A stretch of 64,000 nucleotides of DNA. Origin: Paenibacillus sp. 32352. GTDB taxonomy: Bacteria; Bacillota; Bacilli; Paenibacillales; NBRC-103111. The notes beneath the pieces are model-generated. The model did not search any database. It saw nothing but the letters and a program-made list of their open reading frames with translations, and had not been told where the DNA came from. A program made the position numbers and the translations under genes. The stretch covers positions 1 to 64,000 of the forward strand of contig NZ_MZNT01000016.1 in NCBI RefSeq assembly GCF_002042965.1, given 5' to 3'. Below are positions 24,534-33,852 of the stretch, one piece after another; position 1 is the stretch's first letter; the number at the start of each line of letters is the position of its first letter.

Positions 24534-26754
24534 GGAGCCAACTGCACAACAAATCGCAGAGCAAAAAATTTACAAGCAGATGGGCGTTACCGATGCCGAA
24601 TACGATAAAATCTGCGGGTTCTTGGGTCGTCAACCGAACTACGTAGAAATCGGCGTATTTAGCGTTATGTGGTCCGAGCACTGCTCTTATAAAAATTCCA
24701 AGCCGGTGCTTCGCAAGTTCCCTGTTACCGGTCCTCGCGTTTTGATGGGTCCAGGGGAAGGCGCTGGTATCGTAGACATCGGCGATAAGCAAGCCGTCGT
24801 ATTCAAAATTGAAAGCCATAACCACCCGTCCGCTATCGAGCCTTACCAAGGCGCTGCGACAGGCGTAGGCGGCATCATTCGCGACATCTTCTCCATGGGC
24901 GCACGCCCGGTAGCTCTGCTGAACAGCTTGCGTTTTGGCCGACTCGAGAATGAGCGCGTGAAATACTTGTTCGAGCATGTCGTTTCCGGTATTGCCGGCT
25001 ACGGGAACTGTATCGGTATTCCTACCGTCGGCGGTGAAGTTATGTTCGACGAAAGCTATGAAGGTAACCCGCTGGTCAACGCTATGTGCGTAGGGATTAT
25101 CGATCACGACAAGATTCAAAAAGGTGTAGCTAAAGGCGTAGGCAACCCTGTATTCTATGTGGGTCCTGCAACAGGCCGCGATGGAATTCACGGTGCGACG
25201 TTCGCATCGGAAGAGCTGACAGCCGAATCCGAAGCTAAGCGCCCTGCGGTACAGGTTGGCGATCCGTTCATGGAGAAGCTCGTTCTCGAAGCTTGTCTTG
25301 ATCTGATCAACTCCGGTATTGTCCTGGGTATTCAAGATATGGGCGCTGCAGGCTTGACCTGCTCCAGTGCGGAGATGGCAAGTAAAGCAGGCAACGGGAT
25401 GGAGCTGTATTTGGACGAAGTGCCTCAACGTGAGGAAGGCATGACTCCTTATGAAATGATGCTCTCCGAATCGCAAGAGCGTATGCTGTTCGTTGTAGAG
25501 CCTAAGCATGAGGCGCAAGCCAAAGCGATCTTCGAGCGTTGGGGCCTTCACTGCGCGAAAGTCGGTAAAGTATCTGACGACGGCCGCCTGAAGCTGTTCC
25601 ATAAAGGCGAGCTGGTCGGCGATATGCCGGTAACGGCGCTGGTTGACGAGTGCCCGGTATATAACAAGCCATCTCAAGTGCCTGCTTATTATATCGAAAA
25701 TGGTTCCATCGACACGAACCGTTACGCGGAAGTGACCGATTTGAACGACGCCTTGTCCAAGGTGCTTGCTTCTCCAACCGTTGCAAGCAAAGAATGGGTT
25801 TACAACCAATACGATTACATGGTGCGTACCAGCACAGCGGTTCGTCCGGGCTCCGACGCTGCGGTCGTAACGATCCAAGGCTCCCGCAAAGCCTTGTCGA
25901 TGTCCACGGACTGCAACAGCCGTTATGTATACCTCGATCCGGAAGTGGGCGGAATGATCGCGGTTGCTGAAGGTGCGCGCAATAACGTTTGCTCTGGCGC
26001 CGAGCCGCTGGCGATTACGGACAACCTGAACTTCGGAAGCCCTGAGAAGCCGGAAATTTTCTGGCAGCTTGAAAAAGCGGCTGACGGTATGGCAGAGGCT
26101 TGCCGCAAGCTGGAAACGCCGGTTATCGGCGGTAACGTAAGCTTATATAACGAAAACGCAAAAGGCGCGATCTACCCGACGCCGGTTGTCGGCATGGTCG
26201 GTCTTGTTCACGATACAGATCACATTACAACCCAAGCCTTCAAAAAAGAAGGCGACATCATCCTCCTGCTCGGCGAAACGAAAGGCGAAATCGGCGGCAG
26301 TGAGTTCCAATATGTCATTCACGGCGTAACGGAAGGACGTCCTCCGCAGCTGGATCTGGATGTTGAGAAAAAGCTGTTGAACACCGTATTGGGCGCTATT
26401 CAAAAAGGTCTTGTCGCTTCTGCACACGACTTGTCCGAAGGCGGTCTGGCGGTAGCCTTGGCGGAGAGCTGCATCAGCGGACGTCTGGGCGCGAAGGTGA
26501 ATTTCTCCACGGAATTGCGCAACGATATCGCGTTGTTCAGCGAGAGCCAATCCCGTATCCTGCTAAGCGCATCGCCTGAGAAGGCCGAAGCCTTGAAGCA
26601 ATGGATTGCCGAGCAAGGCGTTTCTTACCAAGAGCTGGGCAAAGTTCAAGGCCAAGAGCTGCAAATCGAAGTCAATGCTAAACAAGTCATCCAATCACCT
26701 GTTGCACAACTAGAAAAGGTTTGGAAGGATGCGATTCCATGTCTGATGAAATAA
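24511..26754 (+). CDS. purL: Phosphoribosylformylglycinamidine synthase subunit PurL
   Basis: PurL is the synthetase subunit converting FGAR to FGAM with ATP and ammonia from PurQ. The 747-residue small-type PurL has the motifs MWSEHCSYKNSKPVLR, KIESHNHPSAIEPYQGAATG, QDMGAAGLTCSSAEM and SAHDLSEGGLAVALAE. The start ATG lies inside the purQ 3' end, showing coupling; its 3' end overlaps purF by 16 nt. Confidence 0.97.
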   Translation: MAQQLSAKEPTAQQIAEQKIYKQMGVTDAEYDKICGFLGRQPNYVEIGVFSVMWSEHCSYKNSKPVLRKFPVTGPRVLMGPGEGAGIVDIGDKQAVVFKIESHNHPSAIEPYQGAATGVGGIIRDIFSMGARPVALLNSLRFGRLENERVKYLFEHVVSGIAGYGNCIGIPTVGGEVMFDESYEGNPLVNAMCVGIIDHDKIQKGVAKGVGNPVFYVGPATGRDGIHGATFASEELTAESEAKRPAVQVGDPFMEKLVLEACLDLINSGIVLGIQDMGAAGLTCSSAEMASKAGNGMELYLDEVPQREEGMTPYEMMLSESQERMLFVVEPKHEAQAKAIFERWGLHCAKVGKVSDDGRLKLFHKGELVGDMPVTALVDECPVYNKPSQVPAYYIENGSIDTNRYAEVTDLNDALSKVLASPTVASKEWVYNQYDYMVRTSTAVRPGSDAAVVTIQGSRKALSMSTDCNSRYVYLDPEVGGMIAVAEGARNNVCSGAEPLAITDNLNFGSPEKPEIFWQLEKAADGMAEACRKLETPVIGGNVSLYNENAKGAIYPTPVVGMVGLVHDTDHITTQAFKKEGDIILLLGETKGEIGGSEFQYVIHGVTEGRPPQLDLDVEKKLLNTVLGAIQKGLVASAHDLSEGGLAVALAESCISGRLGAKVNFSTELRNDIALFSESQSRILLSASPEKAEALKQWIAEQGVSYQELGKVQGQELQIEVNAKQVIQSPVAQLEKVWKDAIPCLMK

Positions 26755-28217
26755 AGCAGCAGCTATGGACAGGGCGTTTCTATAATGATGGAATCAACAG
26801 CCATGACGGGCTGTTCGACAAGCTTCGCGAGGAATGCGGCGTATTCGGAGTGTTCGGTCACTCCGAAGCCGCTAACCTTTCCTACTACGGTCTGCACGCG
26901 CTGCAGCACCGCGGTCAGGAAAGCGCAGGGATTTGCGTGGCTAACGGAACCGACTTTCACTACCATCGCGGGATGGGTCTGGTGAAGGAAGTATTTAATA
27001 ATGACAATCTCGGCACCATGGTCGGTTCTTCGGCTATCGGTCACGTGCGTTATTCCACGGCAGGGGAAAGCAAGCTGGCGAACGCACAGCCGCTCGTGTT
27101 CAGGTACCGTGGAGGCGATCTTGCTATCGCCACCAATGGAAACCTGCACAATGCCGGGGATATTAAAAAAGAGCTTGAAGCCTCGGGCTCCATCTTCCAA
27201 ACGACAAGCGATACGGAAGTGGTCGCTCACCTGATCGCCCGTTCCAAGCATGATGACATTGTGCTGGCCGTGAAAGAAGCGCTCCTTCGAGTCGAAGGAG
27301 CTTACGCTTTCTTGTTCCAGACAAAGGATAAAATCATCGCGGCACGCGATCCGCATGGTTTGCGTCCTTTCGTGATGGGTCGCCTCGGCACCGCTTATTT
27401 GTTCGCATCGGAAACCTGTGCCTTCGACGCGGTGGGCGGCACGTATTACCGTGACGTAGAGCCGGGAGAGCTTCTGGTTCTCGATGGCAAAAGCGGACTG
27501 GTCGAGGACCGCTTTGCACCGATCAAGCAGCGCGCTATCTGCGCGATGGAATACATCTACTTCGCGCGTCCGGACAGCGATATCGACGCGATCAATATCC
27601 ACTCCGCGCGCAAGCGGATGGGCCGCCAGCTGGCGCTGGAATCGTTCGTGGACGCCGATGTCGTCACCGGCGTGCCGGATTCCAGCATCTCGGCGGCGAT
27701 CGGCTATGCCGAGCAGACCGGTATCCCGTATGAGCTCGGGCTCATCAAGAACCGGTATACCGGCCGGACGTTCATCCAGCCGAGCCAGGAGCTGCGCGAG
27801 CAGGGCGTGAAGATGAAGCTGAGCGCGGTGCGCAGCATCGTAGCCGGCAAGCGCGTCGTCATGATTGACGACTCGATCGTGCGCGGCACGACTTCCTTGC
27901 GCATCGTGAACCTGCTTCGCGAAGCAGGCGCCACGGAAGTGCATGTGCGCATCAGCTCGCCGCCGTTCAAGAATCCTTGCTTCTACGGCATCGACACGCC
28001 GGACCGCAAGGAACTGATTGCCGCTCAGAAGTCGATCGAGGAGATCCGCAAGGCGATTAACGCGGATTCGCTTCACTTCCTGAGCAAGGAAGGGCTGCTA
28101 GCCTCTATCGGCCGCCCGAATGTCGAGCTGAACCGCGGCCATTGCACCGCCTGTTTTGATAATAGCTACCCGACCCGCGTTACCGAGGAATCTTCCATCG
28201 GCTGCGGCTGTGATTAA
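26739..28217 (+). CDS. purF: Amidophosphoribosyltransferase
   Basis: PurF commits PRPP to purine synthesis by transferring ammonia from glutamine. The 492-residue enzyme has an N-terminal propeptide of about 32 residues before the catalytic Cys in EECGVFGVFGH, then the Ntn glutaminase domain (HVRYSTAGES) and the phosphoribosyltransferase loop VVMIDDSIVRGTTS. The C-terminal CTAC probably belongs to the 4Fe-4S ligands of Bacillus-type PurF. The ATG at 26739 has AAGGAT upstream. The 580-bp gap that follows is unusual in this otherwise tight operon. Confidence 0.96.
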   Translation: MSDEIKQQLWTGRFYNDGINSHDGLFDKLREECGVFGVFGHSEAANLSYYGLHALQHRGQESAGICVANGTDFHYHRGMGLVKEVFNNDNLGTMVGSSAIGHVRYSTAGESKLANAQPLVFRYRGGDLAIATNGNLHNAGDIKKELEASGSIFQTTSDTEVVAHLIARSKHDDIVLAVKEALLRVEGAYAFLFQTKDKIIAARDPHGLRPFVMGRLGTAYLFASETCAFDAVGGTYYRDVEPGELLVLDGKSGLVEDRFAPIKQRAICAMEYIYFARPDSDIDAINIHSARKRMGRQLALESFVDADVVTGVPDSSISAAIGYAEQTGIPYELGLIKNRYTGRTFIQPSQELREQGVKMKLSAVRSIVAGKRVVMIDDSIVRGTTSLRIVNLLREAGATEVHVRISSPPFKNPCFYGIDTPDRKELIAAQKSIEEIRKAINADSLHFLSKEGLLASIGRPNVELNRGHCTACFDNSYPTRVTEESSIGCGCD

Positions 28218-28262
28218 ACCGACGATGGAGATTTATCGTCGGATAAGGCGAGCTTGCGATGC

Positions 28263-28372
28263 CTAGGGTTTTGGGGTTTTGGGTTTAAGATTTTAGGGGG
28301 TTAAGGTTTAAGGGTTTAAGGTTTATGGTTTTAAAGGTTTAGGTTTGATGATTTTAAAGGTCTAAGGTTAGG
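28263..28372 (+). repeat. Telomere-like G/T-rich tract, potential G-quadruplex
   Basis: A run of degenerate 6-8 nt units such as GGTTTAAGG, nearly free of C on this strand. At its start GGG-TTTT-GGGG-TTTT-GGG, then a 12-nt loop and GGGGG, gives four G runs of three or more, fitting a potential quadruplex in the mRNA or non-template strand. It lies in the purF-purM gap and has no coding character. Confidence 0.7.
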
Positions 28373-28444
28373 CGGAGGAGATCATAACGACTCCGCCATT
28401 CAATAAATAAACGCAGCCGAGTTGGGGATGCGTTGGAAGCGAGC

Positions 28445-28745
28445 GCGGCGAAGCCGCCGAGGCGAAGGTCCATGGCCTGCCGGAGAAGCGCTTTTGAATG
28501 AGTGTCCATTGGTTTCGGTGATCCGACAGCGAAAGAGAGCGGAATCGTTCCGCAGAAGCGAAGCGTTCCCCTTTGTCCCCGAATTTCAACCGTTAAATGC
28601 GGTATCTGATCAAGAAATTCGGGGACAACAGGGATCGGAGGAATGATCCGCTTTCGTAAGCTGATGGCATCACCAGCCTTCACACACTCATTCAATAGCG
28701 CCGCAGGCTCCCCCTGGACCTGAGCCGAGGCATAGCGGCTGAGCC
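28445..28745 (+). repeat. Structured repeat, copy 4, within a ~300-nt imperfect hairpin
   Basis: The core 28539-28651 has outer stem GCGGAATCGTTCC / GGAATGATCCGC, conserved strands AGAAGCGAAGCGTTCCCC and CAACAGGGATCGGAGG, and a perfect 15-bp inner stem TTGTCCCCGAATTTC (28573-28587) with 28614-28628. Pairing continues outward with interruptions: GGTGAT/ATCACC, TTGAATGAGTGT against ACACTCATTCAA, and GGTCCA/TGGACC. The whole region forms a long hairpin filling most of the purF-purM gap. Confidence 0.75.
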
Positions 28746-28797
28746 ACCATTTTCTTCCACCCATCCTCCAATCTCGGCCCACAAGGAGTGTAACCAA

Positions 28798-29838
28798 GTG
28801 TCGGATGCATATAAAAAGGCCGGAGTCGATATCGCGGCAGGCAACGAAGCGGTTGAACGAATGAAAAAACACGTGAAAACGACATTCCGTCCGGAGGTAA
28901 TGACGGATTTGGGCGGATTTGGCGCGCTGTTCGGCTTAAACAAAGACAAGTACGAAGAACCGGTGCTAGTGTCCGGCACAGACGGCGTCGGCACCAAGCT
29001 GAAAATTGCTTTTGCCATGGATAAGCATGATACGATCGGAATCGATGCCGTAGCGATGTGCGTGAACGATATCGTGGTTCAAGGCGCGGAGCCGCTCTTT
29101 TTCCTGGATTATTTGGCGTGCGACAAGGTCGTTCCCGAGAAAATCGAAGCGATCATCAAAGGCATCAGCGACGGCTGCGTACAGTCCGGCTGCGCCCTGA
29201 TCGGCGGCGAAACGGCAGAAATGCCGGGGATGTACTCCGAAGGCGAGTACGACATCGCAGGCTTTACTGTAGGCATCGTGGACAAGAAGAAAATCATTGA
29301 CGGCTCCACAATCCGTCCAGGGGACGTAGTATTGGGCTTGGCCTCCAGCGGCGTGCACAGCAACGGATTTTCTTTAGTCCGCAAGCTGTTGCTCGAAGAA
29401 AAAGGCTACAGCCTGCATGATCATATCGACGCGCTTGGCGGCAAGCTGGGCGATGTTGTATTGGAGCCAACGAAAATTTATGTGAAATCCGTTTTGGCAG
29501 CGCTGAAGAAAGTGCAGCTTAAAGGCCTGGCTCACATTACAGGCGGCGGCTTTATCGAGAACATTCCGCGCATGCTTCCGGCGGATGTGAATGTCGAGAT
29601 CGATTACGGCTCCTGGCCGATTTTGCCGATTTTCCAATTGATGCAGAAGGACGGCAATATTAGCAACAACGATATGTTCCGTACGTTCAATATGGGCATC
29701 GGTATGGTCATTGTCGTATCCGAAGAGCAAGCGGCGGAAGCGGCTGCTATCTTCGAACAGCACGGAGAACAAGTATATACGCTCGGCAGAGTGACCGCAG
29801 GGGAACGCGTCGTAACGTTTACCGGAGCGGAAGTATGA
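28798..29838 (+). CDS. purM: Phosphoribosylformylglycinamidine cyclo-ligase
   Basis: PurM closes the imidazole ring, converting FGAM to AIR with ATP. The 346-residue protein shows the PurM motifs VSGTDGVGTKLKIAF, IGIDAVAMCVNDIVVQGAEPLFFLDY (a longer conserved block, residues ~80-105) and ALIGGETAEMPGMY. The start is GTG at 28798, 8 nt after AAGGAG. It overlaps purN by 4 nt. Confidence 0.97.
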   Translation: MSDAYKKAGVDIAAGNEAVERMKKHVKTTFRPEVMTDLGGFGALFGLNKDKYEEPVLVSGTDGVGTKLKIAFAMDKHDTIGIDAVAMCVNDIVVQGAEPLFFLDYLACDKVVPEKIEAIIKGISDGCVQSGCALIGGETAEMPGMYSEGEYDIAGFTVGIVDKKKIIDGSTIRPGDVVLGLASSGVHSNGFSLVRKLLLEEKGYSLHDHIDALGGKLGDVVLEPTKIYVKSVLAALKKVQLKGLAHITGGGFIENIPRMLPADVNVEIDYGSWPILPIFQLMQKDGNISNNDMFRTFNMGIGMVIVVSEEQAAEAAAIFEQHGEQVYTLGRVTAGERVVTFTGAEV

Positions 29839-30464
29839 TGGAACCCAAACGCATAGCCGTATTCGCGTCCGGAAGCGGGTCGAATTTTCAGGCTATCGCG
29901 GATGCGGTTCGTGCAGGCAGGCTCGATGTTCGCATCGAGCTATTGGTCTGCGACCGGCCTCAGGCCAAGGTCGTGGAGCGTGCACAGGAGGCCGGAGTGC
30001 CGGTACATACGTTCCGGCCGAAGGAATACCCGTCTCGCGAAGCCTATGAGCAGGAAATTTTGGAGCTTCTCCAGAATAAACAGGTAGATCTAGTCGTACT
30101 GGCTGGATATATGCGCATTTTGACTCCTGTGCTGGTTAACGCCTATTGGGGGCGGATGATTAATATTCACCCGTCGCTCTTGCCGTCCTTTCCGGGACTT
30201 CATGCCGTTCGGCAGGCGCTTGAGCACGGAGTGAAGGTGACCGGTATTACGGTGCATATTGTGGACGGCGGTCTGGACAGCGGACCTATACTAGCCCAAC
30301 GCGCGTTGGAGATTTTGCCGGAGGATACGGAGGAGTCGCTCAGCGAGCGCATTCATCCGATGGAGCATGAGCTGCTTCCGGAGGTTATCCGGCAAATTGC
30401 ATCAGGACAAATCGATTTAGAACGGATCACGAACCTTAAACTGAAGGATGGGATAAAATCATGA
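29835..30464 (+). CDS. purN: Phosphoribosylglycinamide formyltransferase
   Basis: PurN formylates GAR using 10-formyl-THF. The 209-residue protein has FASGSGSNFQAI at the GAR phosphate site, INIHPSLLPSFPGLHA with the catalytic Asn/His, and ITVHIVDGGLDSGPI with the catalytic Asp. Two consecutive ATG codons overlap the purM stop, and its own end overlaps the next gene as ATGA. Confidence 0.96.
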   Translation: MMEPKRIAVFASGSGSNFQAIADAVRAGRLDVRIELLVCDRPQAKVVERAQEAGVPVHTFRPKEYPSREAYEQEILELLQNKQVDLVVLAGYMRILTPVLVNAYWGRMINIHPSLLPSFPGLHAVRQALEHGVKVTGITVHIVDGGLDSGPILAQRALEILPEDTEESLSERIHPMEHELLPEVIRQIASGQIDLERITNLKLKDGIKS

Positions 30465-31648
30465 GCCAGACGACAAGCGGGACGAACGTACTGGAATTGC
30501 GATACGGAATGAATCCGCATCAAAAACAAGCCAAGCTGTACAGCCAGGGAGAGCTTCCGATCAAAGTGTTGAACGGGGACCCCGGATTTATTAATCTGCT
30601 GGATGCGCTGAACGGCTTCCAGCTTGCACGCGAGTTGCGCCAGGCTACCGGTTTGCCAGCAGCCGCTTCGTTCAAACACGTGAGCCCCGCAGGTGCGGCG
30701 GTTGCTGCTCCATTGACAGATGATTTGAAAAAAGCATACTTCGTAGAAGGCCTGGAGCTTTCCCCGTTGGCAACAGCTTATGCGCGCGCACGCGGTGCGG
30801 ACCGCATGTCCTCCTTCGGCGATGCGGCTGCGCTCAGTGATATCGTAGACGCATCCACTGCATTACTGCTGAAGCGTGAAGTGTCTGACCTGGTCGTAGC
30901 TCCAGGTTACACGGACGAAGCTCTTGAAATCCTCAAAGCGAAGAAAAACGGCGGCTATTTGATTCTTCAAATCGACCCTGACTATGTACCCGATCCGGTG
31001 GAGACTCGTACTTTGTTCGGTTTGACGATGCAGCAAGAGCGTAATAACGGCGTAATCGACGCGTCCGCATTGGACAAAATCGTAACGGAGAACAAGGACC
31101 TTCCGGACAACGCCAAAAGAGATCTTCTGATTGCTCTGGTGACCTTGAAATATACGCAGTCCAACTCGATCTGCTATACTTTGGACGGACAAACGATCGG
31201 AATCGGCGCAGGCCAGCAATCCCGTATTCACTGTACCCGTCTTGCCGGAGACAAGGCAGACCGCTGGTTCCTGCGTCAGCATCCGCAAGCCTTGAACATG
31301 AAATTCCGCCAAGGCCTTTCCCGTGCGGAACAAAACAACGCTATCGACCTATGGCTCGAAGAAGAGCTGACTCCTGTGGAGCAGGCCGCATGGGAGGCTT
31401 GCTTCGATGAAGTACCGGCCCGCTTGTCCCGTGAAGAGAAGCGCGAATGGCTGAGCAAGCTGCAAGGCGTATCCTACGGCTCCGACGCTTTCCTGCCTTT
31501 CCGCGACAACCTGGACCGTGCCAGCCGCAGCGGTGTGAAATACGTAGTTCAAGCAGGCAGCTCCATGCGTGATGAAGAAGTCGTAAAAGCCGCGAATGAC
31601 TACGGCATGGTTATGTGCTATTCCGGCGTACGCTTGTTCCATCACTAA
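30461..31648 (+). CDS. purH: AICAR transformylase (stand-alone; PurH C-terminal-type domain only)
   Basis: This 395-residue protein corresponds to the AICAR formyltransferase domain of PurH: LRYGMNPHQKQAKLY near the start, then AAASFKHVSPAGAAVA with the catalytic Lys-His, and SDAFLPFRDN near the end. The usual N-terminal IMP cyclohydrolase (MGS-like) domain of bifunctional PurH, about 200 residues, is absent and there is no room for it, since the ATG overlaps purN. It formylates AICAR with 10-formyl-THF to FAICAR. The next gene supplies the missing cyclohydrolase. Confidence 0.9.
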   Translation: MSQTTSGTNVLELRYGMNPHQKQAKLYSQGELPIKVLNGDPGFINLLDALNGFQLARELRQATGLPAAASFKHVSPAGAAVAAPLTDDLKKAYFVEGLELSPLATAYARARGADRMSSFGDAAALSDIVDASTALLLKREVSDLVVAPGYTDEALEILKAKKNGGYLILQIDPDYVPDPVETRTLFGLTMQQERNNGVIDASALDKIVTENKDLPDNAKRDLLIALVTLKYTQSNSICYTLDGQTIGIGAGQQSRIHCTRLAGDKADRWFLRQHPQALNMKFRQGLSRAEQNNAIDLWLEEELTPVEQAAWEACFDEVPARLSREEKREWLSKLQGVSYGSDAFLPFRDNLDRASRSGVKYVVQAGSSMRDEEVVKAANDYGMVMCYSGVRLFHH

Positions 31649-31674
31649 TCAACCATCGGGGAGGAGAATCCATC

Positions 31675-32406
31675 GTGACAACGACTAGAGCCGCACAAGC
31701 GGATCAATATATCAATGCATTAAGCAGCAACGCTTACCCGGGACGCGGTATCGTGATCGGCGCAACGCCGGACGGTACTCGCCTGGTTCAGGTGTACTGG
31801 ATTATGGGACGCAGCGAGAACAGCCGCAATCGTGTCTTTATCCAAGAGGATAACGGATTTGTTCGTACGGAAGCTAAAGATCCGGCTAAATTGACCGATC
31901 CTTCTCTCATCATTTACTATCCGGTAAGACATGTGAACGGAGCCCATATCGTGACGAACGGCGACCAAACGGATACGATCTATGAAGCGCTGCAAGCCGG
32001 CGGTTCTTTCGAATCTGCTTTGGCAACCCGTACGTACGAGCCGGACGCTCCTAACTTCACGCCTCGTATCAGCGGTCTCGTTGACCGGAACGACGGACAA
32101 TTCTCCTACAAGCTGTCCATTTTGAAATCGAACAGCAATGTGGAGGATCAAACCCTCCGCCATACTTACACGTATGAAAAAGCGATTCCTGGCTACGGCC
32201 ACTGCATTCATACCTATCAAGGAGACGGCAATCCTTTGCCATCCTTCCAAGGAGAGCCTCAGCTGGTTCCTTTGACGAATGACATTCGTGAGATCGCCGA
32301 TCTGTATTGGAAGGCGCTGAACGAGGAGAACAAGATCTCCTTGCTTGTCAAAACCATTGATATTGCAAGCGGCGGCACCGAGCTGCTCGTATTGAACAAA
32401 GAGTAG
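31675..32406 (+). CDS. purO: IMP cyclohydrolase, PurO type
   Basis: A 243-residue protein resembling the archaeal-type IMP cyclohydrolase family (PF07826), with SSNAYPGRGIVIGATPDG and YWIMGRSENSRNRVF near the N terminus and a central GSFESALATRTYEPD. It would close the second ring, FAICAR to IMP. Position supports this: it directly follows the stand-alone AICAR transformylase and precedes purD. The start GTG at 31675 has GGGGAGGAG 8 nt upstream, whereas the frame back to 31615 lies within the preceding gene. Family assignment rests on motif recognition, without alignment. Confidence 0.85.
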   Translation: MTTTRAAQADQYINALSSNAYPGRGIVIGATPDGTRLVQVYWIMGRSENSRNRVFIQEDNGFVRTEAKDPAKLTDPSLIIYYPVRHVNGAHIVTNGDQTDTIYEALQAGGSFESALATRTYEPDAPNFTPRISGLVDRNDGQFSYKLSILKSNSNVEDQTLRHTYTYEKAIPGYGHCIHTYQGDGNPLPSFQGEPQLVPLTNDIREIADLYWKALNEENKISLLVKTIDIASGGTELLVLNKE

Positions 32407-32421
32407 AGGGGAGCAGAAACC

Positions 32422-33681
32422 GTGCGCGTATTAGTCGTTGGCGGCGGAGGCCGTGAGCATGCGATTTGCTGGGCGTTGAAAAAAAGCCCTAAGGTACAGG
32501 AGCTCTATTGCGCTCCGGGCAACGGAGGCATTGCCGGTGTTGCGGAGTGCGTTCCTATTCAGGTGAACCAATTCGAGGAAATCGGCGAATTCGCTATCGA
32601 TAATGCGATTGATCTTGTCGTCATTGGACCGGATGATCCGTTGTCCGAGGGCATTGTCGATCATCTGGAAGCGAAGAACATTCCGGTATTCGGTCCGCGC
32701 CAAAATGCGGCGATTCTGGAATCGAGCAAAGTATTTTCCAAGGATTTATTTAAAAAATATAACATTCCGACGGCGGCATACGAATCGTTCGACGATTATG
32801 AAGCAGCGCTGGCTTACCTGCACAAGCAGACGATCCCTACGGTCATTAAAGCGGACGGCCTGGCTGCAGGGAAAGGCGTTATCGTTGCGCAATCGATGGA
32901 GGAGGCGGAAAAAGCGCTTCACGACATCATGGTCGCCAAAATCTTCGGCGATTCCGGTAATCGCGTGGTTATCGAGGAATTTTTGACTGGACAGGAAATG
33001 TCCATCCTCTCCTTCGTAGACGGTCATGTCGTACGCCCGATGGTGCCCGCGCAGGACCATAAAGCCGTATTCGATAACGACAAAGGGCCGAACACGGGAG
33101 GCATGGGCACATATACGCCGCTGCCGCATATTCCTCAATCGGTTATCGACGAAGCAATCGAAACGATCATCAAGCCGACGGCCGCTGCTATGGTAAGCGA
33201 AGGACGTCCGTTCCGCGGCGTGCTGTTTGCCGGTCTTATGATCACTCCGCAAGGACCTAAGACGATCGAGTTCAATGCGCGCTTCGGTGATCCGGAGACG
33301 CAAGTCGTGCTGCCACGCCTAAAAACGGATCTGCTGGATATTTTCCTTGCTGCCGTCAATGGCCATTTGGAGCAGATGGATATCCAATGGTCCGATGAAG
33401 CGGCTGTATGCGTCATTCTCGCCTCCGAGGGCTATCCGGGATCTTATCCTAAAGGACTGCCTATTGAGGGCTTGAACGACGTTCAAGACTCCATTGTATT
33501 TCATGCCGGAACGGCATTAAAGGATGGCGAAATCGTAACCAACGGCGGACGTGTTATCGGGGTTACGGCGCTTGGCAAGGATATCGCAGAGGCTCGTGCA
33601 AAGGCTTATGCCGATGCGGACCGCATCCGGTTCCAAGGCAAGCATTACCGTACCGACATTGCCAAAAAAGCGCTTGTATAG
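32422..33681 (+). CDS. purD: Phosphoribosylamine-glycine ligase
   Basis: PurD joins phosphoribosylamine and glycine using ATP. The 419-residue ATP-grasp enzyme starts with GTG at 32422 and reads MRVLVVGGGGREHAICWAL, then IKADGLAAGKGV at the ATP site and FNARFGDPETQV at the metal site. It is the last gene of the purine operon, followed by two terminators. Confidence 0.97.
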   Translation: MRVLVVGGGGREHAICWALKKSPKVQELYCAPGNGGIAGVAECVPIQVNQFEEIGEFAIDNAIDLVVIGPDDPLSEGIVDHLEAKNIPVFGPRQNAAILESSKVFSKDLFKKYNIPTAAYESFDDYEAALAYLHKQTIPTVIKADGLAAGKGVIVAQSMEEAEKALHDIMVAKIFGDSGNRVVIEEFLTGQEMSILSFVDGHVVRPMVPAQDHKAVFDNDKGPNTGGMGTYTPLPHIPQSVIDEAIETIIKPTAAAMVSEGRPFRGVLFAGLMITPQGPKTIEFNARFGDPETQVVLPRLKTDLLDIFLAAVNGHLEQMDIQWSDEAAVCVILASEGYPGSYPKGLPIEGLNDVQDSIVFHAGTALKDGEIVTNGGRVIGVTALGKDIAEARAKAYADADRIRFQGKHYRTDIAKKALV

Positions 33682-33689
33682 CGCATGCC

Positions 33690-33727
33690 AACAATGCCTA
33701 GGGGATTTCCCTTAGGCATTGTTTTTT
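33690..33727 (+). terminator. Terminator of the pur operon
   Basis: AACAATGCCTAGGGG pairs with CCCTTAGGCATTGTT around a short loop and ends in TTTTTT. It starts 8 nt after purD. Confidence 0.95.
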
Positions 33728-33735
33728 ACAGCCTC

Positions 33736-33760
33736 AGCCCCACTTTGTGGGGCTATTTTC
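33736..33760 (+). terminator. Second terminator after purD
   Basis: AGCCCCAC-TTT-GTGGGGCT followed by ATTTTC, a compact hairpin just behind the first terminator, acting as a likely backup. Confidence 0.7.
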
Positions 33761-33852
33761 CCCCGATAGTCCTGCAAACTTTTCATTGCCATCCATCTGC
33801 GCCAAGAGTATAATTTTACCAATTATTTCTTGTGGCTGAGGAGGAAGCAATA

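Noticed and set aside
24523..25878. 451-codon open frame antisense to purL
   Set aside because: Shadow of a highly biased coding region; no ribosome site and no recognisable protein features.
26763..28076. 437-codon open frame antisense to purF
   Set aside because: Same explanation; purF itself is complete with all motifs on the plus strand.
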